This document shows, in pieces, positions 53,305 through 62,091 of a stretch of DNA of 64,000 nucleotides; the stretch's first letter is position 1, and the number at the start of each line of letters is the position of its first letter. This DNA is from Aquibacillus kalidii. Lineage in GTDB: Bacteria > Bacillota > Bacilli > Bacillales > Amphibacillaceae. The position numbers were made by a program, and so were the translations under genes. The notes beneath the pieces were generated by a model that searched no databases, was not told the DNA's origin, and worked only from the letters and a program-made list of their open reading frames with translations. Where the stretch lies: positions 1-64,000 of the forward strand of contig NZ_JACLZI010000049.1 of assembly GCF_014280935.1 (NCBI RefSeq), written 5' to 3'.

Positions 53305-53556
53305 ATGGTTACAGTTTATACTAAAAATAATTGCCCAAAGTGTATGATGACTAAAAATGTATTAGGTGCAGCAGGAATAGCTTTCCAATCTATTAACATT
53401 GATGAGGATCTAAATCCAAATGAAAGAGAAGAGAAAATTCAACAATTCAAGGGACTTGGTTTTATGACAATGCCAATAGTAATCAAGGAAGGCATGTCTC
53501 CTGATGAATACATTTCTGGCTTTAATCCTGAGAAACTTCAAACATTAAAGGACTGA
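53305..53556 (+). CDS. nrdH: Glutaredoxin-like NrdH redoxin
   Basis: 83 residues, thioredoxin fold. MVTVYTKNNCPKC holds the redox pair Cys10-Pro-Lys-Cys13; GLGFMTMPIV near 51-60 is the cis-Pro loop, and EYISGFNPEKL is typical of NrdH. It passes electrons to the class Ib reductase NrdE. AGGAGTGG precedes the ATG. nrdI follows after 6 nt. Confidence 0.93.
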   Translation: MVTVYTKNNCPKCMMTKNVLGAAGIAFQSINIDEDLNPNEREEKIQQFKGLGFMTMPIVIKEGMSPDEYISGFNPEKLQTLKD

Positions 53557-53562
53557 TAAATT

Positions 53563-53946
53563 GTGCTATTAGTTTATATGACTATAACTGGTAATGTTAA
53601 AGACTTTGTAGAACGAGTCGATATGAAGTCACATGAAATCAATCCTACTAATCCATTCCATGAAGTTTCCGAAGATTATATTGTTGTAGTTCCATCCTAT
53701 GAAAATATGATTACAGAAGAAGTTAGTGATTTTATAGATTATAAAGGTAATAAAGAACACCTATTAGGTTTTGCCTCTAGTGGAAATCTTAATTTTGATG
53801 ATTTGTATTGTGTAAATGCAAAAGAATTATCTGCTAAATATAGTAAGCCATTGATTTTCACATTTGAATACGCCGGTACAGATAAAGATGTAGATAACTT
53901 TAAAAAGGAAGTGAATAAGTTTGCAGTCTCCTCAATTAATGTCTAA
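53563..53946 (+). CDS. nrdI: Flavodoxin-like NrdI
   Basis: 127 residues, start GTG. It supplies oxidant to build the Mn(III)2-tyrosyl radical in NrdF. LLVYMTITGNVKDFVERV binds the FMN phosphate, VVVPSYEN and GFASSGNLNFDDLYC shape the flavin pocket. AAAGGA lies 10 nt upstream. The end overlaps the nrdE start by 26 nt, indicating coupled translation. Confidence 0.93.
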   Translation: MLLVYMTITGNVKDFVERVDMKSHEINPTNPFHEVSEDYIVVVPSYENMITEEVSDFIDYKGNKEHLLGFASSGNLNFDDLYCVNAKELSAKYSKPLIFTFEYAGTDKDVDNFKKEVNKFAVSSINV

Positions 53947-56107
53947 TAAAGCAGAAGAAACATATTTCACGCTGAATAACTTGTTAAACATAGTAAAGGA
54001 TGGCAAGATCCAGATTAACAAAGACCATGAAGCTTGCAAGGCTTACTTCCTGGAATTTGTTAATCCCCATACGATGTTTTTCCATTCATTAGAAGAAAAA
54101 TTAGATTACTTAGTAGAAAATAATTACATCAAAGATGATTTCTTAAATCAATATAAGAAAAGTTTTGTTAAGAAACTTTTCAAAAAAATCTATGAAAGTA
54201 AATTCCGTTTTCGTAGTTTTATGGGTGCTTATAAGTTCTATTCTCAATATGCTATGAAAACAGATGATGGTAAATGGTTTCTAGAAAGATATGAAGATAG
54301 ATTAGCATTCAATGCGCTAGTATTAGCCAATGGAAATGAAGAATTAGCGATTAGTTTAGCAGACGAGTTAATTAATCAACGCTATCAACCTGCTACACCA
54401 ACATTTTTAAATATTGCTAAAAAGAGGGCAGGGGAAATGGTTTCCTGTTTCTTATTAAATGTTTCAGACGATATGAATGGTATTGGTAGAAGTATTAATT
54501 CTGCCCTACAATTATCTAAAATTGGTGGTGGGGTTGGACTAAACCTTACAGATATAAGAGCTAACAATGATCCGATTAAAGGAGTTCATGGGTTAGCTGA
54601 CGGTATTGTTCCGGTCATGAAATTATATGAAGATTCTTTTTCTTATGCCAATCAAGGCGGAGCAAGGGATGGCGCCGGGGTTGTTTATTTGAATATTTTC
54701 CACCCAGATGTGGTTGATTTTCTTTCCGTTCGTAAAGAAAACGCCGATGAAAAGGTTCGGATTAAAACATTATCTTTAGGATTAGTTGTTCCAGATAAAT
54801 ATTATGAGTTAGTAAAAAAGAATTCCGTAATGTATCTGTTTTCTCCTCATGATGTGGAAAAAGCTTATGGTAAACCTTTCTCAAGCATTGATATTACGAA
54901 AGAATATGAAAACATGGTGAATAATAAAGACATCCGTAAAACAAAAATAAAGGCTCGTGAATTAGAAACCGAAATAAGTAATATCCAAAATGAAAGTGGT
55001 TATCCGTATATTATTAACATTGATCATGCTAATAGAGCTAATCCAGTCGATGGTGTTATTTCCATGTCTAATTTATGTACAGAGATTTTCCAAGTTCAAC
55101 GTCAATCTATTATAAATAATGATCAAACCTATCAGTTCTTAGGTAATGATGTTAGTTGTAACCTAGGTTCTACTAATGTTGTTCAATTAATGGCTTCCCC
55201 TGACTTTGGAAAATCTGTAAGAACCATGCTAAGAGCATTAACATTTGTAACAGATACTTCTAGTATTGATGTTGTACCTTCTGTCAGGAATGGTAACGAT
55301 ATGTATCACTCGGTTGGACTAGGAGCTATGAATCTTCATGGATTTTTAGCCAAGAATAAAATTCATTATGGTAGCCCTCAAGCTTTAGAAATTGTAGATG
55401 CATACTTCATGCTACTAAACTATTGGACATTAGTAGAAAGTAATAATATTTCCATTGAACGGAATGAGACTTTCTTTGAATTTGAAAAATCTGCTTACGC
55501 GGATGGTTCTTATTTTGACTTATATTTAAATGAACCTGAATTTGACTTTAAATATGAGGAATCAAAAAAATTGTTTGAAGGTATTTTTATACCAAAGCAT
55601 GAAGATTGGAAGGAACTAAAAGCGTCTGTTATGAAGCATGGTATCTATAATGCTTATAGATTAGCAGTTGCACCGACGGGATCAATTAGTTATGTAAATG
55701 AAGCAACGGCTTCCATTCACCCAATTACTCAAAGAATTGAAGAAAGAACGGAAGGTAAACGTGGTAAAGTTTATTATCCAGCTCCAGGTTTATCTGATGA
55801 AACGATTCCATATTATGTCTCTGCATATGACATGGACCAAAGAAAAATTATTGATACCTATGCCGTTGCTGGTAGACACATTGACCAAGGTGCAAGTATG
55901 ACTCTATTTATGAGAGAAGACTTACCTGAAGGCATGTATGAATGGAAGATCGATAGTGATTATCCTACTAAGAAAACAACTAGAGATTTAAATATACTTC
56001 GTAATTACGCTTGGAAAAAAGGTGTAAAATCTGTTTATTATGTTCGGACCTATACGGGAGATGGAGAAGAACTTGGAGCAAATTACTGTGAATCTTGTAG
56101 TATTTAG
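53921..56107 (+). CDS. nrdE: Class Ib ribonucleotide reductase alpha subunit
   Basis: 728 residues. It reduces ribonucleoside diphosphates to deoxy forms. The N-terminus is short and lacks the ATP-cone, as in class Ib. GGGVGLNLTDIRANND near 205 and CNLGSTNVVQL near 415 (active-site Cys) bracket the barrel; PTGSISYVNEATASIHP near 585 is conserved, and the C-terminal YCESCSI carries the redox pair reduced by NrdH. The TTG start overlaps nrdI and has AAGGAAG 9 nt upstream; an ATG six codons later has no ribosome site. Confidence 0.95.
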   Translation: MQSPQLMSNKAEETYFTLNNLLNIVKDGKIQINKDHEACKAYFLEFVNPHTMFFHSLEEKLDYLVENNYIKDDFLNQYKKSFVKKLFKKIYESKFRFRSFMGAYKFYSQYAMKTDDGKWFLERYEDRLAFNALVLANGNEELAISLADELINQRYQPATPTFLNIAKKRAGEMVSCFLLNVSDDMNGIGRSINSALQLSKIGGGVGLNLTDIRANNDPIKGVHGLADGIVPVMKLYEDSFSYANQGGARDGAGVVYLNIFHPDVVDFLSVRKENADEKVRIKTLSLGLVVPDKYYELVKKNSVMYLFSPHDVEKAYGKPFSSIDITKEYENMVNNKDIRKTKIKARELETEISNIQNESGYPYIINIDHANRANPVDGVISMSNLCTEIFQVQRQSIINNDQTYQFLGNDVSCNLGSTNVVQLMASPDFGKSVRTMLRALTFVTDTSSIDVVPSVRNGNDMYHSVGLGAMNLHGFLAKNKIHYGSPQALEIVDAYFMLLNYWTLVESNNISIERNETFFEFEKSAYADGSYFDLYLNEPEFDFKYEESKKLFEGIFIPKHEDWKELKASVMKHGIYNAYRLAVAPTGSISYVNEATASIHPITQRIEERTEGKRGKVYYPAPGLSDETIPYYVSAYDMDQRKIIDTYAVAGRHIDQGASMTLFMREDLPEGMYEWKIDSDYPTKKTTRDLNILRNYAWKKGVKSVYYVRTYTGDGEELGANYCESCSI

Positions 56108-56118
56108 GGGGATAATAC

Positions 56119-57075
56119 GTGAATAAAAAAATATATACGGCGACGAACTGGAACGCTGTGGAAGATATGGTTGATAAATTAACTTATGAAAAGTTAACAA
56201 GTCAATTTTGGTTATCAACGAGAATGCCTGTATCAAAAGATAAGCAAGATTGGCGAAAGCTAAGTGAAATTGAAAAAAGGTTAGTTGAAAAAGTATTTGG
56301 TGGGCTAACCCTATTGGATACACTTCAATCAAGAAGTGGTATAGAAGCTCTAAGGAAGAATGTTAGAACGGATTTAGAGATAGATGTTTTAAACAATATT
56401 CAGTTTATGGAAACGGAACATGCTCGAAGTTACTCTAACATTTTTAGTACACTCAACACCAACCAAGAAATTCGTGATATATTTGAGTGGATTGAATTTC
56501 ATGAAACGCTCCAAACAAAAGCAAACATTATTGATGATATTTATGAAAATGGAACAGATCTACAACGTAAAGCAGCAAGTGTATTTTTAGAATCATTTTT
56601 ATTCTACTCCGGCTTCTATACACCATTGTATTATTTAGGCAAATCAAAATTGATGAATGTTGCTGAAGTTATTAAGTTAATAATTAGAGATGAATCTGTC
56701 CACGGTACGTATATTGGTTATAAGTTTAGTTTAGGATTTAAAGAATTACCACAACAAGAACAAGAAGAATTAAAAATGTGGGTATATCAACTTCTATATC
56801 AATTATATGAAAATGAATGTAGCTATACTGAATATTTATATGATGAAATCGGGTGGACAGAAGACGTAAAAGTTTTCTTAAAATATAATGCGAATAAAGC
56901 ATTAATGAATCTAAGACTTGACCCATTATTTGAAGATTCAGCTGAAGATGTTAACCCAATTGTTTTAAATGGATTATCAACCAGCACAACCAATCACGAC
57001 TTTTTTAGCGCTGTTGGTAATGGCTACTTGATGTCAGTAGTTGAAACGATGAATGACGATGATTATAATTATTAA
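56119..57075 (+). CDS. nrdF: Class Ib ribonucleotide reductase beta subunit
   Basis: 318 residues, ferritin-like helical protein holding the dimetal-tyrosyl radical cofactor. Metal ligands fit FMETEHARSYS near 95-104, EFHETLQTKA near 130 and RDESVHGTYIGYKF near 195-208. Only 11 nt separate it from nrdE; AGGGGG precedes the GTG start. It ends the nrdHIEF operon. Confidence 0.95.
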   Translation: MNKKIYTATNWNAVEDMVDKLTYEKLTSQFWLSTRMPVSKDKQDWRKLSEIEKRLVEKVFGGLTLLDTLQSRSGIEALRKNVRTDLEIDVLNNIQFMETEHARSYSNIFSTLNTNQEIRDIFEWIEFHETLQTKANIIDDIYENGTDLQRKAASVFLESFLFYSGFYTPLYYLGKSKLMNVAEVIKLIIRDESVHGTYIGYKFSLGFKELPQQEQEELKMWVYQLLYQLYENECSYTEYLYDEIGWTEDVKVFLKYNANKALMNLRLDPLFEDSAEDVNPIVLNGLSTSTTNHDFFSAVGNGYLMSVVETMNDDDYNY

Positions 57076-57078
57076 ATA

Positions 57079-57130
57079 ATTAGCTTTTTTACAGGGGATA
57101 AAAACTCTGTGAGAAAGCTATTTTTTTGTA
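57079..57130 (+). terminator. Terminator of nrdHIEF
   Basis: TAGCTTTTTTACAG and CTGTGAGAAAGCTA pair imperfectly, followed by TTTTTTT. Confidence 0.7.
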
Positions 57131-57137
57131 TTATAAA

Positions 57138-58478
57138 TTAAAATAGCCTTCTTGACAATTTAGGTAAATAAGACCCCAAAACAAGAGAACGAAACAGAGT
57201 AAAAATAGTAAAAGATATCCACAACCCATGATTACCCAAAGTCGGAATTAATATATTTATTAATACCAAAAATATAATCATAGAAATTATAAATGAATTT
57301 CTGATTGGAGCAGCTTCTGTCGCTCCTGAAAAAACTCCATTTAAAATAATTCCCCAAAAACCTACTATAGGAAATAATAAAAGCCAGCCTTGGTATTGGT
57401 TAACACTTACTAATATTTGATCAATTGAAGTAAAAAGAGGATAAATAAAAGATGAACAAAGATATAACAAAGATGATAATAAGAATCCTGTTAGTACTCC
57501 CCATTTTAAAGAAAGCTTTATTGTGTCTGAAAACAATTGGCTATTATTTGCACCGATTGCTCTACCCACTAATACACTGCTTGCATTTCCAAAGCCACCT
57601 AAGCAATATGCCATTAAAAAATGTATTTGAAATAAGATCGCATTAGCAGCAAGTTCTACTTCCCCCATCTGTGCCCCTTTTGAAGTAAAAAGGGTATAGA
57701 CAGTCAACAAACAAATCGACCTAATAAACAAATCACGATTAACCTTTATCATTTTGATAAATACTGATTTTTGAAAGACATTCTTTAACACAATTGACGG
57801 GATATTGACTAACTTTAGCTTTATTAATATGAAAATACCAACTAATGCAACTGTAATTTCTGAAATTAGACTAGCTATGGCAACACCTGCGACACCCATA
57901 TTAAAGTTAGTAACAAACATAACATCTAATAATATATTTAGAACATTCATACCAATTTGTAAATATACCGTTAACTTTAAAAATGACAAACCGACAAGCC
58001 AACCAAGTATAGTATAGCTTATGAGCGTAAAGGGAGCTCCCCAAATTCGAATATCATAGTATAATGCAGCTTGTTCAATCACTCCAGCCGATGGCGTAAT
58101 TATCCAAAAAGCTACTCCCTTAATTGCTTCTTGAAACAAGATAAATAAGCCACCAATGACTATTGCAATAAATATAGGACGTATTAAGGAGAAAAGTATC
58201 TCATCTTGATTATTAGCACCCTGGGCTTGAGAGGCAAAACCGGATGTACTTACCCTTAAAAAAACAAGCACCCAATATAATGTATTAAAAATTATACTAC
58301 CAACGGCAACTCCTCCTATATAGCTTGGATCAGGGAGTTGACCTACTACTGCGGTATCAACTGCTCCTAGAAGCGGAGTTGTTATTTGAGAAATAATAAT
58401 GGGTAATGCTAAGCCCATGTATTGTTTGTTTGTTAAAGATGTCTTCAGAGTGCCTGAACTTAAAGAATTTTGCAACAT
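57138..58478 (-). CDS. MATE-family multidrug/toxin exporter
   Basis: 446 residues with about 12 spans. LALPIIISQITTPLLGAVDTAVVGQL opens the first MATE half; a matching start, ANAILFQIHFLMAYCLGGFGNASSVLVGRAIGA near 280-312, opens the second. It resembles DinF-type members. Such proteins export cationic compounds in exchange for Na+ or H+. GGGGAT precedes the ATG. It is monocistronic, convergent with nrdF and downstream of the nik operon terminator. Confidence 0.9.
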   Translation of the reverse strand: MLQNSLSSGTLKTSLTNKQYMGLALPIIISQITTPLLGAVDTAVVGQLPDPSYIGGVAVGSIIFNTLYWVLVFLRVSTSGFASQAQGANNQDEILFSLIRPIFIAIVIGGLFILFQEAIKGVAFWIITPSAGVIEQAALYYDIRIWGAPFTLISYTILGWLVGLSFLKLTVYLQIGMNVLNILLDVMFVTNFNMGVAGVAIASLISEITVALVGIFILIKLKLVNIPSIVLKNVFQKSVFIKMIKVNRDLFIRSICLLTVYTLFTSKGAQMGEVELAANAILFQIHFLMAYCLGGFGNASSVLVGRAIGANNSQLFSDTIKLSLKWGVLTGFLLSSLLYLCSSFIYPLFTSIDQILVSVNQYQGWLLLFPIVGFWGIILNGVFSGATEAAPIRNSFIISMIIFLVLINILIPTLGNHGLWISFTIFTLFRSLVLGSYLPKLSRRLF

Positions 58479-58500
58479 TATATAATATCCCCTTTAAACA

Positions 58501-58538
58501 ACAAAAATGTCACAGCATTTTTACGTATGTTGTGACAT
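58501..58538 (-). terminator. Terminator of the nik-type operon
   Basis: ATGTCACA and TGTGACAT pair around a 16-nt loop, followed on the minus strand by TTTTTGTTG. It lies between nikE-like and the MATE gene. Confidence 0.75.
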
Positions 58539-58599
58539 CCATCCTTCATTTTTGCTTCTATCTTCACTACGATAACATTTTCGATTCACTGTATTGTAT

Positions 58600-59421
58600 T
58601 TATACCATCTTTACATTCTTCGTTAGTGAACGAAAACGTGGATGTTCAGCAAGAATAGACTCCCTCATTCTTAAAATAACAGGGTTTCTTGAGTGAAAAA
58701 ACTCATCTTTCGATTCGTAATACTCTATTAATTCTCCTTTTTCTAGTACCCCCAATGCATCAGAGATGGAAAAAGCAGCTTTAATATCATGGGTAATAAA
58801 TAGATAAGATAAGCCAAAGTCTACTTTTAATTCTTTTAATAACTCTAGTATCAAGCTTTGAGTAACCATATCTAAGCTACTCACCGATTCGTCTAGGACG
58901 ATTAGTTTCGGTTTAAGGGAAATCGCTCTAGCAATGTTAATCCTTTGCAATTGACCACCGCTAAACTGATAAGGAAACTTCTTTAAATCCTTTTCACTTA
59001 GACCTACACGTTCCAGTAGCGAAACAACTTTACTTCTACGTTCACCAATGGTTAGCTTTTCATAGTTCTCTAATGGTTCCATTATAATTTGTTCTGCTGT
59101 CATTCTGGGGTTAACCGATGAATAGGAGTCTTGGAAAACAACTTGTAGATCACGGCGTAATTTTCGCTGGGTTGCTTTGTCTACGTTATAAATGTCATGT
59201 CCTTGAAACAAAACCTTTCCATGTTGAGGACGTTGAATACCTAGTATCACTTTTCCTAAGGTGGTTTTTCCAGCCCCACTAGTACCAATTAAGCCTAAAC
59301 ATGATCCTTCCTCGATAGAAAAGGAAACATCATGAAGAACATTATTTGATTGATTGTTCGTCTTAAAAAGTCTCTTAGAATTAAATTTATGACTTACTTG
59401 TTCAACCTGCAATAAGCTCAT
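58600..59421 (-). CDS. nikE: Nickel/peptide-type ABC importer ATPase, second subunit
   Basis: 273 residues. Walker A GTSGAGKTT near 50, Q-loop FQDSYSSVNPRMT near 95, signature SGGQLQRINIARA near 150, Walker B LIVLDESVSSLD near 168, and His in FITHDIK. The last ~30 residues are the oligopeptide-family tail. An in-frame GTG 11 codons upstream overlaps the previous gene, but GGGGGA precedes the ATG chosen. It pairs with the ATPase at 59451. Naming as nikE rests on the NikA-like binding protein. Confidence 0.82.
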   Translation of the reverse strand: MSLLQVEQVSHKFNSKRLFKTNNQSNNVLHDVSFSIEEGSCLGLIGTSGAGKTTLGKVILGIQRPQHGKVLFQGHDIYNVDKATQRKLRRDLQVVFQDSYSSVNPRMTAEQIIMEPLENYEKLTIGERRSKVVSLLERVGLSEKDLKKFPYQFSGGQLQRINIARAISLKPKLIVLDESVSSLDMVTQSLILELLKELKVDFGLSYLFITHDIKAAFSISDALGVLEKGELIEYYESKDEFFHSRNPVILRMRESILAEHPRFRSLTKNVKMV

Positions 59422-59450
59422 TGGTATCCCCCTTAAGAATGATTCACCTA

Positions 59451-60284
59451 TCACAACATATAAGTGTACGGTTGTTTTTTAAAATACAAAGTCGGCCTTG
59501 TTCTTAACAGCCTTTTTGTGTATTCATGTTGTGGATTATCAAATAAATCGAATACATTTGCAGTTTCTATAATTTGACCATTTTGCATTACCATTACATC
59601 ATCTGCCATTTCCGAAATTACTCCTAAATCATGAGAAATGAGTAAAATGGATGTGCCATATTCAGAACGAATTCTTTCCAACAAACGGAGTACTAATAAT
59701 TGGTTATGAAGATCGAGTGCTGTAGTTGGTTCATCAGCAATGATAACAGAGGGATGTAAGCAGGCGGCCATGGCAATCATCACCCGTTGAAGCATACCCC
59801 CACTCAACTGAAAAGGATAGTTTTTAAATATTATTTCAGGATCTGGCAAGTTTACACTTTGCATCACATCAATTGCAAGCTCCTTAGCTTGTTTTTTATT
59901 TAATGTTGTATGAGATCTAATTGTTTCCACAAGTTGTTGCCCTATTGTAAAAACAGGAGTGAAGGCATTCATAGGATTTTGCATAATAAATGCAATTTCC
60001 TTCCCTCTAAATTCTCGCAATTCCTTTTCTTTTAAGCCATTTAATTCCTTATTTTTTAATGTTATGCTTCCTTGGATGTTCATGTTTTTCCGATTTAATA
60101 ATTGCAGTATAGACATACTTGTGACCGTTTTACCACTACCGCTTTCTCCAACTAAACCTAATACCTGTCCCTTTTTCATGCCAAAATTAATATTTCTAAC
60201 AAGGGTAGACATACCTTCAGCAGTTTTCACTTGTACATTTAAGTCTCTTACATTTAAGATATATTGGTCTTTTGTCTCCATCAT
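59451..60284 (-). CDS. nikD: Nickel/peptide-type ABC importer ATPase, first subunit
   Basis: 277 residues. Walker A GESGSGKTV near 47, Q-loop MQNPMNAFTPVFTIG, signature LSGGMLQRVMIAMA near 158, Walker B VIIADEPTTALD near 178, switch His in ISHDLG. The C-terminal CPHR-like cysteine motif of iron-sulfur dipeptide ATPases is absent. GGAATG precedes the ATG. It drives import with NikE. Confidence 0.82.
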   Translation of the reverse strand: MMETKDQYILNVRDLNVQVKTAEGMSTLVRNINFGMKKGQVLGLVGESGSGKTVTSMSILQLLNRKNMNIQGSITLKNKELNGLKEKELREFRGKEIAFIMQNPMNAFTPVFTIGQQLVETIRSHTTLNKKQAKELAIDVMQSVNLPDPEIIFKNYPFQLSGGMLQRVMIAMAACLHPSVIIADEPTTALDLHNQLLVLRLLERIRSEYGTSILLISHDLGVISEMADDVMVMQNGQIIETANVFDLFDNPQHEYTKRLLRTRPTLYFKKQPYTYML

Positions 60285-60301
60285 TGATCATTCCTTTTTT
60301 A

Positions 60302-61132
60302 TTAACGGCGTTTGATTCCATATCGCTCCGATAGTGCTTCACCTAATAAATTAAAGGTAACAACAACTAGCATAATCATTAAACCCGGATAAACCATTAA
60401 TGCTGGATTTGTTCTGATATAGGACTTCCCTTCATGAATCATAGCCCCCCACTCAGGTGTAGGTGGCTGTACACCTAGGCCTAAGAAGGACATCGATGAT
60501 AAATTCATTATCGCCCAACCCATTTCTAATGTTCCCATTACCACTAATGAAGGAAGAACATTAGGAATAATATGCTTCTGCATGATGGTCCACGTAGAAG
60601 AACCACTGATTTTAGCCGCAGTAATATAGTTCTGTTCTTTCAGGCTTAGAACCATTCCTCTAATGACCCTTGCGTAATAAACCCATTGTACGAGAATTAA
60701 TCCAAAAACAACTTGTTTAAGCCCAGTTCCCCAAATACCAACGAAACCAAGAACAAACAACAGACTTGGAATCGCCATCAGACCATCCCCTAATCTCATT
60801 AACAATTGATCAACCCAACCACCTATATATCCAGCAATAATTCCAATGATTAAACCAATACTTAAAGCTGACATAAATATTAGCATAGCATAACCCAGTG
60901 AAATTCGAGCCCCATATAGAATACGTGAAAATATGCACCGACCTAAATGATCTGTCCCAAACGGATAGTCTAAAGAAGGTCTTTGTAATTTATCAACAAA
61001 ATTTACAGCAGTGGGGTCATTAGGTGCCAACCACGGAGCAAATAATGCCATTAAAAATAATACACAAAGTATAAGAGAACATATGACAATCACTTTTTGA
61101 CTTTTTAATATACCACGAAACATCGCTATCAT
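60302..61132 (-). CDS. nikC: Nickel/peptide-type ABC importer permease, second subunit
   Basis: 276 residues, six spans. An N-terminal span is followed by LAPNDPTAVNFVDKLQRPS and FGTDHLGRCIFSRILYGARISL, the DppC/NikC hallmark. The EAA loop that docks the ATPase is ISGSSTWTIMQKHIIPNVLP near 175-195. It starts with ATGA overlapping the nikB stop by 4 nt, so the two permeases are translationally coupled. Confidence 0.85.
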   Translation of the reverse strand: MIAMFRGILKSQKVIVICSLILCVLFLMALFAPWLAPNDPTAVNFVDKLQRPSLDYPFGTDHLGRCIFSRILYGARISLGYAMLIFMSALSIGLIIGIIAGYIGGWVDQLLMRLGDGLMAIPSLLFVLGFVGIWGTGLKQVVFGLILVQWVYYARVIRGMVLSLKEQNYITAAKISGSSTWTIMQKHIIPNVLPSLVVMGTLEMGWAIMNLSSMSFLGLGVQPPTPEWGAMIHEGKSYIRTNPALMVYPGLMIMLVVVTFNLLGEALSERYGIKRR

Positions 61133-62073
61133 TGTAATTGCCTTCCTTTTCTAGAAATGCGTGGGTCAATATACATTTGGATAACATCAACAATTAAGTT
61201 GCTTATAAGGAATATTCCCGCTGCTAATAGCACATAGCCTTGAATAACCGGAACATCACGGTTAAAAATAGCCTCAATAAAATACCGCCCAAACCCTGGC
61301 CACGAAAAGACTGCCTCGACAATAATAGCTCCAGTCATTAAGTTTCCTAAATTCATTCCAAGCCCAGTAATCATTGGAGAAACGGCAATTCTTAATACAT
61401 GCTTTCCCATTATAATCCTTTCATGAATCCCTCTCGTCCGTGCAAAAAGTACATATGGCTCTTGTAAATTTTCAAGAACACTTGCACGTAACAATCGGGT
61501 ATATAGAGCTATTAAAGGGAAAGCCAACGTAATGGAAGGTAAGACTAAATGCTTCCAAGTTCCTATACCTTGCACTGGGAAAAGGTCTAGTTTTACGGAA
61601 AAGAAAAAAATAAATAAATAACCAAGCCAAAACGAAGGGATAGACGCCCCTATAAAAGAGAGAAACCGGCTAAAATGGTCAATTACACTATTCTTTTTTA
61701 TACCAGCTAAAAAACCAATAGGAACACTTACTATGATGGCAATTAATAGACTGCCAATAGTTAACTGAATAGTCGCTGGCATTCGAGAGGTTATCTCTTC
61801 CCATACAGGTTTATTCGTAACATAAGATATGCCAAAATCAAATTGGCATATCTTAATAAGAGCGTTCCCATATTGGATTAAAAAAGGTTGATCCAAGCCA
61901 AACTCATTTCTTTTTTGTTCCAACATCTCATCTGTTGCCTGGATATGGGCTGCAGTAAAGTATGCTTCAGCTGGGTCTACTGGTGATAAGCGAATCATAC
62001 TAAATGTTAGCAGGGTAGCCAAAAGAAAAATTGGAATGATAGTGATTATTCTTTTCAAGACATAAGTTCCCAT
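61129..62073 (-). CDS. nikB: Nickel/peptide-type ABC importer permease, first subunit
   Basis: 314 residues, six spans. MGTYVLKRIITIIPIFLLAT starts the DppB/NikB fold. RLSPVDPAEAYF and FDFGISYVTNKPVWEEI near 95-112 are family motifs, and the EAA loop is TRGIHERIIMGKHVLRIAVSP near 220-240. AGGAGAGG precedes the ATG, 18 nt after the binding-protein gene. It forms the membrane pore with NikC. Confidence 0.85.
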   Translation of the reverse strand: MGTYVLKRIITIIPIFLLATLLTFSMIRLSPVDPAEAYFTAAHIQATDEMLEQKRNEFGLDQPFLIQYGNALIKICQFDFGISYVTNKPVWEEITSRMPATIQLTIGSLLIAIIVSVPIGFLAGIKKNSVIDHFSRFLSFIGASIPSFWLGYLFIFFFSVKLDLFPVQGIGTWKHLVLPSITLAFPLIALYTRLLRASVLENLQEPYVLFARTRGIHERIIMGKHVLRIAVSPMITGLGMNLGNLMTGAIIVEAVFSWPGFGRYFIEAIFNRDVPVIQGYVLLAAGIFLISNLIVDVIQMYIDPRISRKGRQLQ

Positions 62074-62091
62074 GAAAACCTCTCCTGTCTC